Positions 30,718 through 38,601 of a stretch of DNA of 38,601 nucleotides are shown here, in pieces. The stretch's first letter is position 1; each line of letters begins with the position of its first letter. The notes under the pieces are model-generated. The model was not told the DNA's origin. It ran no database searches and saw nothing but the letters and a program-made list of their open reading frames with translations. The stretch covers positions 1 to 38,601 of the forward strand of contig CACKXF010000012.1 of assembly GCA_902604065.1 (NCBI GenBank). Reading direction: 5' to 3'. The position numbers and the translations under genes were made by a program. The DNA is from an uncultured Pelagibacteraceae bacterium. Lineage in GTDB: Bacteria > Pseudomonadota > Alphaproteobacteria > Pelagibacterales > Pelagibacteraceae.

Positions 30718-31000
30718 AAATCTGTTAATAGTTTTATAATAACATCTTTTTTTACATAAAATTTTTAATATCTAAATTACTATTAACATTAGTTAACACA
30801 GTTTGTACATTTTATACCATGTTACCTTTTTTTTAATAAATAACTAACAGCTGTTTACACGGTATAATAATTCTTTAGATTTCAACAAAAATTACAGTAA
30901 ATTAAGGGGATAACATGTTGAAAAGAAGGTATAAATAAATATTTCCATTACTAACATGACCTATTACAATCACTATACTTATCAATATAATATTTAATTA
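30718..31000. other. Candidate chromosomal replication origin region (oriC)
   Basis: Longest non-coding gap inside the ppsR/hemE divergon, AT-rich, same gene context as Caulobacter oriC (between hemE and the RP001/DUF299 homolog). Contains AGGGGATAA (30905-30913), 7/9 to a DnaA box. Confidence 0.5.
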
Positions 31001-32011
31001 ATGAATAAAATTAATAACTGTTTAATAAATTTAAATAATTCTTGTGTTCCTATTTGGTTTATGAGACAAGCAGGTAGATATCTTCCAGAATTTAGAAATA
31101 TACGATCACAAAATCCAGATTTTTTAAAATTATGTTTAGATAGTAATCTTGCATCTGAAATAACATTACAGCCAATAGAAAGATTTGATTTAGATGCTGC
31201 TATAATATTTTCTGATATATTAGTAGTACCTCATGCTATGGGACAATTAATTGAATTTAGAGAAGGAAAAGGGCCTTGGGTGCCTAGTTTTAATTTAAAC
31301 AAACTTTTAAACACAGAAGTCAATGAATTCATTGAAAAGTTACAACCGGTTTACGAAGCCATAAATAAAACTAGAAATAAACTTAGTAAAGATAAAAGTT
31401 TAATAGCTTTCGTTGCAGCGCCTTGGACATTATTAATATATTTATTAAATCTCAAGGTTGAAAATAAGCTTGATCTCAGACAATTAGAAAGACATGAGAA
31501 TAACATTGAATCAATTATAAAAAAACTTGATGAGTTCTTAAAAATTCACATTTTAAATCAAAAAAAAGCTGGCGCTGACACTATTCAAATATTTGATTCT
31601 TGGGCCGGTTTAATAAGTTCTCATAATATTAGTAAATATTGTTATACCCCCAATAGAAGTCTGTCAGTCTTTTGTCGCCAAAATAAAATCCCAGTTATCT
31701 GCTTTCCAAAAGGACTTAACGAAAACCTTAAAAAATTCGCTGAAACAGTTAAACCAAATGGGATTAATCTTGATTACGAAGTTGACCCAAAGTGGGTAAA
31801 TAAAAATTTTAATAATTTATGTTTACAAGGCGGGATGAAACCAGAATTGCTTCTTGATGACGAAGATAAAGTATTAAAAGAGACTGATAGATATTTAGAT
31901 ATTTTTAAAAGTAAGCCATATATATTTAATTTAGGACATGGTATCTTGCCTCAAACAGACCCAGAAATTATAAAAAAAATAGTTGCAAAAGTAAGGACGA
32001 TGAAAAGATGA
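31001..32011 (+). CDS. hemE: Uroporphyrinogen decarboxylase
   Basis: PIWFMRQAGRYLPEFR, FSDILVVPHAMGQ, FNLGHGILPQT. Confidence 0.98.
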   Translation: MNKINNCLINLNNSCVPIWFMRQAGRYLPEFRNIRSQNPDFLKLCLDSNLASEITLQPIERFDLDAAIIFSDILVVPHAMGQLIEFREGKGPWVPSFNLNKLLNTEVNEFIEKLQPVYEAINKTRNKLSKDKSLIAFVAAPWTLLIYLLNLKVENKLDLRQLERHENNIESIIKKLDEFLKIHILNQKKAGADTIQIFDSWAGLISSHNISKYCYTPNRSLSVFCRQNKIPVICFPKGLNENLKKFAETVKPNGINLDYEVDPKWVNKNFNNLCLQGGMKPELLLDDEDKVLKETDRYLDIFKSKPYIFNLGHGILPQTDPEIIKKIVAKVRTMKR

Positions 32012-33000
32012 ATTCAGATCACCCAAAAATAAATTTCGGCAAAACTGGAGTCTTACTAGTAAATCTAGGCACCCCAGACTCTACTAGTTGGTGGGATATT
32101 AGAAAGTATCTAAAAGAATTTTTATCTGATAAAAGGGTAATCGAAGTCAATCCCATAATTTGGAAAATAATTTTAAATTTAATAATATTGAATTTTCGTC
32201 CATCAAAAACTGCAAAAGCGTATAAAGAAATTTGGATGAAGAAAGAAAACATGTCTCCGCTTCGCTATTACACAATTATGCAAACGAAAAAACTTCTAGA
32301 CAAATTGGGAAATAAGGATCTTCTAGTTGATTATGCAATGCGGTATGGCTCACCAAGTATCAAAAGCAAAATTCATAAGCTTCACGAGGCAGGATGTGAA
32401 AAAATCGTAATTCTACCTCTTTATCCGCAATATGCTGCAGCCACTACAGCTACAGTTTGTGATGAAGTTTATAGAGTTTTAATGGAGATGAGGTGGCAAC
32501 CAAGCTTACAAATTATACCTCATTATGAGTCCGAGCCTTTGTATATCAAGGCACTAGTAAATAGTATTAGATTAAAGATATCAAAATTAGACTGGAAACC
32601 AGATCTAATTCTAGCGTCTTATCACGGTATTCCACAAAAATACTTTGACAAAGGAGACCCCTATCATTGTTATTGTCAAAAGACATCTAGGTTAATTTCA
32701 GAACAGTTTAAGGAAATTAAAATTAAAACAACTTTTCAATCAAGGTTTGGGCCTGAAGCATGGCTTAAACCTTATACTGACAAAACGTTAGAAAAATTAC
32801 CAAACGAAGGAAAAAAAAATATATTAGTAATTTGTCCGGGCTTTTCATCCGATTGTGTTGAAACACTAGAAGAAATTTTGATTCAAGGCAAAGAAAGCTT
32901 TTTAAGCTCTGGAGGGAGAAATTTTGATTTAATACCTTGTTTAAACGATAGCGAAGATCACATCAATTTACTTGAGAGAATAACTAAGAAAGCTTTATAA
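32008..33000 (+). CDS. hemH: Ferrochelatase
   Basis: GVLLVNLGTPDSTSWWDIRKYLKEFLSD, LASYHGIPQKYFDKGDPYHCYCQKT. Confidence 0.98.
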   Translation: MNSDHPKINFGKTGVLLVNLGTPDSTSWWDIRKYLKEFLSDKRVIEVNPIIWKIILNLIILNFRPSKTAKAYKEIWMKKENMSPLRYYTIMQTKKLLDKLGNKDLLVDYAMRYGSPSIKSKIHKLHEAGCEKIVILPLYPQYAAATTATVCDEVYRVLMEMRWQPSLQIIPHYESEPLYIKALVNSIRLKISKLDWKPDLILASYHGIPQKYFDKGDPYHCYCQKTSRLISEQFKEIKIKTTFQSRFGPEAWLKPYTDKTLEKLPNEGKKNILVICPGFSSDCVETLEEILIQGKESFLSSGGRNFDLIPCLNDSEDHINLLERITKKAL

Positions 33001-33438
33001 ATGAATTTTTATTTAACTTTTAAAGCACTTCATTTAATATCAGTAATTTCATGGATGGCGGGCTTATTATACTTACCAAGAATATTTGTTTATCATTCTG
33101 AAACTCGAAAAAATAAAGATCAATCCGAGACCTTTAAGCTAATGGAAAAGAGATTATATTTCTACATAATGAATCCAGCGATGATCCTATCTTGGATTTT
33201 TGGCATTTTACTCATATATAGCCAAGGCTTAGAAAGCCTCGGGTTTTTATGGATGAAAGCGAAATTAGGTCTAGTTTTGATTTTAACTATATATCACTTT
33301 TATTTATTAGTTTGTTTAAGAGATTTTCAAGTAGACAATAACATTAAAAGCTCAAAGTTTTTTAGAGTTATTAATGAGGTCCCAACAGTACTATTGATAT
33401 TAATCATATTTGTAGTGGTTTTTAAACCGCTATTATAG
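33001..33438 (+). CDS. hemJ: Protoporphyrinogen oxidase HemJ-like membrane protein
   Basis: LHLISVISWMAGLLYLPRIFVYH, KAKLGLVLILTIYH; after hemH. Confidence 0.9.
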   Translation: MNFYLTFKALHLISVISWMAGLLYLPRIFVYHSETRKNKDQSETFKLMEKRLYFYIMNPAMILSWIFGILLIYSQGLESLGFLWMKAKLGLVLILTIYHFYLLVCLRDFQVDNNIKSSKFFRVINEVPTVLLILIIFVVVFKPLL

Positions 33439-33500
33439 CTCTTGAAATTTTTAGAAAAAAGACTTATATTTAACATACTTACCTCACAACAAACAATCTA

Positions 33501-34772
33501 ATGAACTTACAAGAATTAAAAAAACAAAGTCCAGCCGATTTGATATCGCAAGCAGAAAAACTTGGTATTGAAAATCCTAGCACATTAAGAAAACAGGAAA
33601 TTTTATTTGCAATATTAAAAAAATTAGCAGAAAAAAATGAACAAATAAGTGCTTCCGGAGTTTTAGAGGTTTTGCAGGACGGATTTGGATTTTTGAGAGC
33701 AATCGAGTCTAATTATTTACCTGGCCCGGACGATATCTATGTAAGCCCAAGTCAAATTAGAAGATTTGGATTACGAACAGGTGACACAGTAGAGGGAGAA
33801 GTACGAGCACCAAAAGATGCAGAGAGATATTTTGCTCTACTTAAGGTTAACAAAATTAATTTTGATGAAACAGAGCAGGGTAGAAATAAAATTGCTTTTG
33901 ACAATTTAACGCCTCTTTATCCAAATAAAAGAATAAAACTTGAAGTAGAAAGCACTAAAGTAGAAAAGAAACCTGACAATACAGCAAGACTTATAGATTT
34001 GGTTAGTCCAATAGGAAAAGGGCAGAGAGCTCTTATAGTTTCACCACCTAGAGCAGGCAAGACTATGATACTGCAAAACATTGCACAATCTATAACTGCT
34101 AATCATCCTGAAATTTATTTAATGGTATTATTAATTGATGAAAGACCAGAAGAAGTTACAGACATGCAAAGATCTGTTAAAGGCGAGGTGGTGTCCTCGA
34201 CTTTTGATGAACCAGCTTCTAGACACGTAGCGGTAGCCGAAATGGTTATTGAGAAAGCAAAAAGACTGGTAGAGCACAAAAAGGATGTCGTTATATTGCT
34301 AGACTCAATTACAAGACTTGGAAGAGCTTATAACGCAGTTGTTCCTAGCTCAGGAAAGGTACTTACTGGAGGTGTAGATGCTAATGCCCTTCAAAGACCC
34401 AAAAGATTCTTTGGTGCAGCTAGAAATGTAGAACAAGGTGGGTCATTAACGATTATATCAACTGCCTTGGTAGACACTGGAAGCAGAATGGATGAAGTTA
34501 TATTCGAGGAATTTAAAGGAACTGGTAACTCCGAATTAATTCTTGATAGAAAAGTCGCCGACAAGAGAATATACCCTGCCCTAGACATAACCAGATCGGG
34601 AACAAGACGAGAAGAACTATTATTTGCAAAGGATGACCTTTCAAAAATGAATGTTCTACGGAGAATAATAAGTCCTATGGGCACAATGGATGGAATAGAA
34701 TTTTTGATATCTAAAATAAAAGATACAAAAAACAATTCAGATTTCTTTAATTCAATGAATAAGTCTAATTAA
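33501..34772 (+). CDS. rho: Transcription termination factor Rho
   Basis: [39 protein letters not shown]. Confidence 0.99.
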   Translation: MNLQELKKQSPADLISQAEKLGIENPSTLRKQEILFAILKKLAEKNEQISASGVLEVLQDGFGFLRAIESNYLPGPDDIYVSPSQIRRFGLRTGDTVEGEVRAPKDAERYFALLKVNKINFDETEQGRNKIAFDNLTPLYPNKRIKLEVESTKVEKKPDNTARLIDLVSPIGKGQRALIVSPPRAGKTMILQNIAQSITANHPEIYLMVLLIDERPEEVTDMQRSVKGEVVSSTFDEPASRHVAVAEMVIEKAKRLVEHKKDVVILLDSITRLGRAYNAVVPSSGKVLTGGVDANALQRPKRFFGAARNVEQGGSLTIISTALVDTGSRMDEVIFEEFKGTGNSELILDRKVADKRIYPALDITRSGTRREELLFAKDDLSKMNVLRRIISPMGTMDGIEFLISKIKDTKNNSDFFNSMNKSN

Positions 34773-34818
34773 TTACCAGGGCTATCTTATGTTACGGATT
34801 GGCAGATAAAATATATAT

Positions 34819-35451
34819 TTAGTTTACAGTTTCGCCTTTATCAGAAGTATTTTCGTACGAATAAAATTTTATAATATTTAATAACGTGCTCATTTTATCA
34901 TCTAAAGTAACGGTTTCCAAAAGTTTTTGTTTTTCCTCATTTGAGATTGGAGCTATCATAGAAAGTGTGTTTATTCTCTGAGCCTCATCAAGTTTTTCAA
35001 ATTCTTTCCAATTGATCATAAGACCATTTTTTTCAAAAAACTTTTTAATCTTTTCCATAAAACCTAATTTATTATATGGGCTTTCATTTTTATCTTGAAC
35101 AAGAAGATCTTTATGAAATTTTTTATAATCCACTTCAAATTCTCTATATTTTTTTTCATTAGTAATCTCTTTTTTAATTTCAAACCTAGTTATTCCAGTC
35201 AAATTTATTAAAACTCTTCCATCAGAAGTCTCTTGATAATCACTTATTTTACCTAGACACCCAACTCTATACACTAGGTTATTCTCTCTTTTTGATTGTA
35301 CCATGCCCATTAATTTATCTTTTCTAAAAGAATCATTTACTAAATCCAAATATCTTTCCTCAAATATATTTAAAGGCAAATTTGTTCTTGGAAAGTATAT
35401 AACTCCGCTTAAAGGAAATACTGGTATTTGTTTTGGAAAATTTTTATCCAT
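34819..35451 (-). CDS. LON substrate-binding domain protein
   Basis: QIPVFPLSGVIYFPRTNLPLNIFEERYLDLV. Confidence 0.92.
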   Translation of the reverse strand: MDKNFPKQIPVFPLSGVIYFPRTNLPLNIFEERYLDLVNDSFRKDKLMGMVQSKRENNLVYRVGCLGKISDYQETSDGRVLINLTGITRFEIKKEITNEKKYREFEVDYKKFHKDLLVQDKNESPYNKLGFMEKIKKFFEKNGLMINWKEFEKLDEAQRINTLSMIAPISNEEKQKLLETVTLDDKMSTLLNIIKFYSYENTSDKGETVN

Positions 35452-35512
35452 ATTATTAAATATAAGAATAAAAAATTAGAACTGTCAATTTATAATAATG
35501 TGTTTAATTAGA

Positions 35513-36790
35513 TTAAAACTGCTCTGACTCAGTCGAACCTTTCATTGCAGTAGTAGAGCTTTTTCCTGAACTAATAGTATTAGACACTGCATCAAAATAA
35601 GAAGTTCCAACTTCTCTTTGATGTTTTATGCTTGTATATCCGTCTTTTTCTCTTAGAAACTCGTTTTGTTGAATTTCTGAATATGCTTTCATGCCCTCTT
35701 TTTTATATTTTTCAGCTAATTCGAACACAGCTATGTTTTGAGTGTGAAATCCAGCTAAAGTTATAAATTGAAATTTGTAACCCATGGCAGCAATTTTTTG
35801 TTGAAATGATGAGATCTCTTGATCAGATAAGTGTTTTTTCCAATTAAATGATGGAGAACAGTTATAAGCTAACAATTTACCAGGAAATTTTAAATGTATA
35901 GCATCGGCAAATTTTTTGGCCTCTTCAAGATTAGGTGAAGCAGTTTCGCACCATATTAAATCTGCGTAAGGAGCATAAGCTAAACCCCTTGAAATCGCCT
36001 GATCAATACCTTGATTGACATAATAAAAACCCTCTGGAGACCTTTCACCAGTCAAAAATGGTTTGTCGTTATTATCGAAATCATTTGTAATTAGTTTTGC
36101 GGCATTAGCGTCCGTTCTTGCTAATATTATTAACGGTACATCTGCAATATCAGAGGCTAATCTTGCTGCTTGTAAATTTTTTATCATTGTACTTGTCGGT
36201 ACTAAAACTTTACCTCCCATGTGACCACATTTTTTTTCACTAGCAAGTTGATCTTCAAAATGAACACCAGCTGCTCCAGCCTTAATAAATTTTTTGGTTA
36301 ATTCAAAAACATTTAATGGTCCTCCAAATCCTGCTTCTCCATCAGCAATAATAGGAAGCATATAATCTGTTTTTTTGTTAGGTGCCATGTCTCCATTTAA
36401 AACTTCCATATGTTGGATCTGATCTGCTCTTAGTAGAGCATTATTCATTGCCTCCACTAATTTTGGAGCGCTATCATACGGATATAAAGATTGATCAGGA
36501 TACATTTCTCCCGCACTATTAGCGTCAGCAGCTACTTGCCAACCACTTAAATAAATTGCTTTTAAACCAGCTTTTGCATGTTGCACTGCTTGATTTCCAG
36601 ATAAAGAACCAAGAGTATTAACATATGACTCAGAGTTTAGTAAATTCCAAAGCTTTTCAGATTGATTTTTGCTTAATGAGTATTCTATTTTTATAGAACC
36701 TTTCAACTTTTCAACGTCTTCTGGCTTATAATCTCTTTTTATACCTGCAAAACGTCTAAGTTTGAAAGATATGTTACTTTTTGAAGACAT
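35513..36790 (-). CDS. aceA: Isocitrate lyase
   Basis: [41 protein letters not shown] called from 36796; the start could be Met at 36790 (MSSKSN). Confidence 0.97.
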   Translation of the reverse strand: MSSKSNISFKLRRFAGIKRDYKPEDVEKLKGSIKIEYSLSKNQSEKLWNLLNSESYVNTLGSLSGNQAVQHAKAGLKAIYLSGWQVAADANSAGEMYPDQSLYPYDSAPKLVEAMNNALLRADQIQHMEVLNGDMAPNKKTDYMLPIIADGEAGFGGPLNVFELTKKFIKAGAAGVHFEDQLASEKKCGHMGGKVLVPTSTMIKNLQAARLASDIADVPLIILARTDANAAKLITNDFDNNDKPFLTGERSPEGFYYVNQGIDQAISRGLAYAPYADLIWCETASPNLEEAKKFADAIHLKFPGKLLAYNCSPSFNWKKHLSDQEISSFQQKIAAMGYKFQFITLAGFHTQNIAVFELAEKYKKEGMKAYSEIQQNEFLREKDGYTSIKHQREVGTSYFDAVSNTISSGKSSTTAMKGSTESEQF

Positions 36791-36811
36791 ATACAATACA
36801 GTTTTACTGAA

Positions 36812-36958
36812 CTAGTTGTTCTCGTGGTTTTGCTCAATATCGTATTGGCTAACACCGCTTGAACCCCAGTCACAATAATCGTCTCTAAGGTAAATAGTTT
36901 GAGACTTGTGCTGATTATACTCTTCTTCAGTTATATGATTTGGTTTATTTTTGTTCAT
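36812..36958 (-). CDS. Small protein of unknown function (48 aa), leader ORF of aceA
   Basis: Read manually: MNKNKPNHITEEEYNQHKSQTIYLRDDYCDWGSSGVSQYDIEQNHENN*, shortly upstream of aceA on the same strand and downstream of the repeat cluster. Confidence 0.55.
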   Translation of the reverse strand: MNKNKPNHITEEEYNQHKSQTIYLRDDYCDWGSSGVSQYDIEQNHENN

Positions 36959-36970
36959 GTAAATGTTATA

Positions 36971-37061
36971 ATTTACAAAATTTACAAAGTAAATAAATTA
37001 ATGATAAATACTTGTAAATTGATAAAATTTAGTGTAAAAATATATTTACAAAATTTACAAA
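36971..37061. promoter_or_regulatory. Operator-like repeats in the aceA / regulator intergenic region
   Basis: Identical 18-mer ATTTACAAAATTTACAAA at 36971-36988 and 37044-37061, plus an inverted half-site TTGTAAAT at 37012-37019. Confidence 0.65.
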
Positions 37062-37068
37062 TAGAAAA

Positions 37069-38493
37069 ATGAGTCAATTTACATTAAAAATAGGACCTAA
37101 AATTAAAGCATTTAGACGCCAAAGAGGTTTGCAGGCTAATAAGTTGGCCGAACAACTTGGTATTTCTCCAAGTTACCTAAATTTAATAGAGGGCGGAAAA
37201 AGAAAAATAGACGGTGACCTATTACTGAAGGTTTGTGACAAGTTAAATATTGAGCTATCAGATCTTACTTCAAAATCCGACCTAAATTTAGAAAATAATA
37301 TAATGGAAATATTAGACGACAGTCTTTTTGAAGACCTGGACATTTTGGGGCCAGAAGTAAAGGATTTAGCATCAACTAATCCAAAAATTGGAAGAGCATT
37401 GGTTAGACTAGGGGATATTCTTAAAAAAAAAGACCATGAATTAGTAAATAAAATTGAAACATTATCGGGGAAAATTGTCGATAGCAGAAAAAATTCATTT
37501 CCTGGCGAAACAGTTTCAGATTTTCTTCAAGAAAACAGAAATTATTTTCCAAAACTTGAAGAATTTGCTAACGAAGTTTTTGAAGAAGTTCAAAATAATA
37601 ATCGCACAAGGTATATAGCATTATGTGAATTTCTTAGATCAAAATACTCAATTACTGTAAAAGATATCATTCCAGAGGAAGGCAAACCTTTTACGAAAAT
37701 ATTCAAAAAGAACAGGAAGGAACTATTATTAAGTGATTATAATTCTTTAGAAACTAAAAAACTTTATGCAGCCGCACAAATTGCTCAAGAAGGAGGAGAA
37801 AAAATAATAGAAGAATATCTATCAAATTTTAATTTTCCATCCGAAGAGTCTAGAAAACTTACAAAGGTAGCATTGTTAAATTATTGTGGAGCAGCTATTC
37901 TAATGCCATATAAACTTTTTCATACAGAATGTAAAAAACTAAAATATGATTTAGAATTATTACAAAACACTTTTTCAACATCATTCGAACAGGTTGCCCA
38001 TAGAGTTACTTGTTTGCAGGATCCGAAATTACCCGGAATACCATTTCATATGTTAAGAGTTGATATCGCTGGAAATATTTCTAAAAGATTTTCTTTGTCA
38101 GGAATTGAAATACCAAGATATGGCGGTGCCTGCCCAAGGTGGAATGTTTATTCTGCTTTTAAAAGACCTGGTGTTATTCAGGCTGCGGTCAGTAAAATGA
38201 CAAATGGAGAAAAATATGTTTGCATAGCAAGAACAGTTGAAAAAGGTATCGGTAGGTATGGCCTTTCAAAAAGTATTCTTTCAATTGGACTTGGTTGTGA
38301 AGCAAAATATGCGAAAGATTTTGTTTATACAGAAAATGTTGATATTAATGATAAAAAGACTGAAATACCTGTCGGCGTGTCATGTAGAACTTGTGACCGT
38401 TTAGACTGCTCTCAAAGAGCTTTTCCTCCGCTTCATAAAAAGTTTGATGTAGATATAAATAATCGAGGCGTATCTGTTTACGTTAACGAATAA
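37069..38493 (+). CDS. XRE-family short-chain fatty-acyl (ScfR/RamB-like) transcriptional regulator with IrrE-like and DUF2083 regions
   Basis: N-term HTH IKAFRRQRGLQANKLAEQLGISPSYLNLIEGGKRKIDGDLLLKVC; C-term GVSCRTCDRLDCSQRAFPP; divergent from aceA. Confidence 0.85.
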   Translation: MSQFTLKIGPKIKAFRRQRGLQANKLAEQLGISPSYLNLIEGGKRKIDGDLLLKVCDKLNIELSDLTSKSDLNLENNIMEILDDSLFEDLDILGPEVKDLASTNPKIGRALVRLGDILKKKDHELVNKIETLSGKIVDSRKNSFPGETVSDFLQENRNYFPKLEEFANEVFEEVQNNNRTRYIALCEFLRSKYSITVKDIIPEEGKPFTKIFKKNRKELLLSDYNSLETKKLYAAAQIAQEGGEKIIEEYLSNFNFPSEESRKLTKVALLNYCGAAILMPYKLFHTECKKLKYDLELLQNTFSTSFEQVAHRVTCLQDPKLPGIPFHMLRVDIAGNISKRFSLSGIEIPRYGGACPRWNVYSAFKRPGVIQAAVSKMTNGEKYVCIARTVEKGIGRYGLSKSILSIGLGCEAKYAKDFVYTENVDINDKKTEIPVGVSCRTCDRLDCSQRAFPPLHKKFDVDINNRGVSVYVNE

Positions 38494-38517
38494 ATTATTT
38501 ATACTATTTTATAATTT

Positions 38518-38592
38518 GCGGGCATAGCTCAGTGGTAGAGCGTCTCGTTGCCAACGAGAAGGTCGAGGGTTCAAGTCCCTTTGCCCGCTCCA
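38518..38592 (+). tRNA. tRNA-Gly (anticodon GCC), CCA encoded
   Basis: Acceptor GCGGGCA/TGCCCGC, anticodon stem-loop TCTCG-TTGCCAA-CGAGA, T-arm GAGGGTTCAAGTCCCT, terminal CCA. Confidence 0.97.
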
Positions 38593-38601
38593 TGAGACAG
38601 G

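Noticed and set aside
30915-30938. Mini-ORF ATGTTGAAAAGAAGGTATAAATAA upstream of hemE
   Set aside because: Only 7 codons, no support for translation; more likely part of a regulatory or origin region.
1-38601. CRISPR array or tandem satellite repeats
   Set aside because: No regularly spaced repeats seen; only AT-rich homopolymer runs and the short aceA-regulator operator repeats.

Overview
AT-rich, gene-dense bacterial chromosome segment. Gene order and composition point to a streamlined alphaproteobacterium of the SAR11/Pelagibacterales type; this is inferred from synteny, not confirmed by a search. Most of it is core housekeeping: ThiE-like protein, porin, DUF3576-type lipoprotein, leuS, lptE, holA, parAB, rsmG, mnmG, mnmE, a UbiH-family hydroxylase, ftsK, lolA, a his operon, hslVU, smr/tim44/fxsA/secB-like genes, dnaQ, coaE, aroE, maf, ppsR, hemE, hemH, hemJ-like, rho, a LON-domain protein, aceA, an aceA-linked XRE-type regulator, and tRNA-Gly(GCC). 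The outstanding accessory feature is a three-gene restriction-modification cassette of about 3.6 kb inserted inside the his operon between hisH and hisA. It has two different C5-cytosine methyltransferases and a 287-aa protein that reads as an EcoRII-N/B3-like DNA-binding domain fused to a GIY-YIG nuclease. The nuclease stop codon overlaps the hisA start codon (ATGA). Other points of interest are a candidate oriC between ppsR and hemE, parS-like palindromes inside rsmG, a duplicated 18-bp operator-like repeat between aceA and its regulator, and two small ORFs missing from the ORF track.
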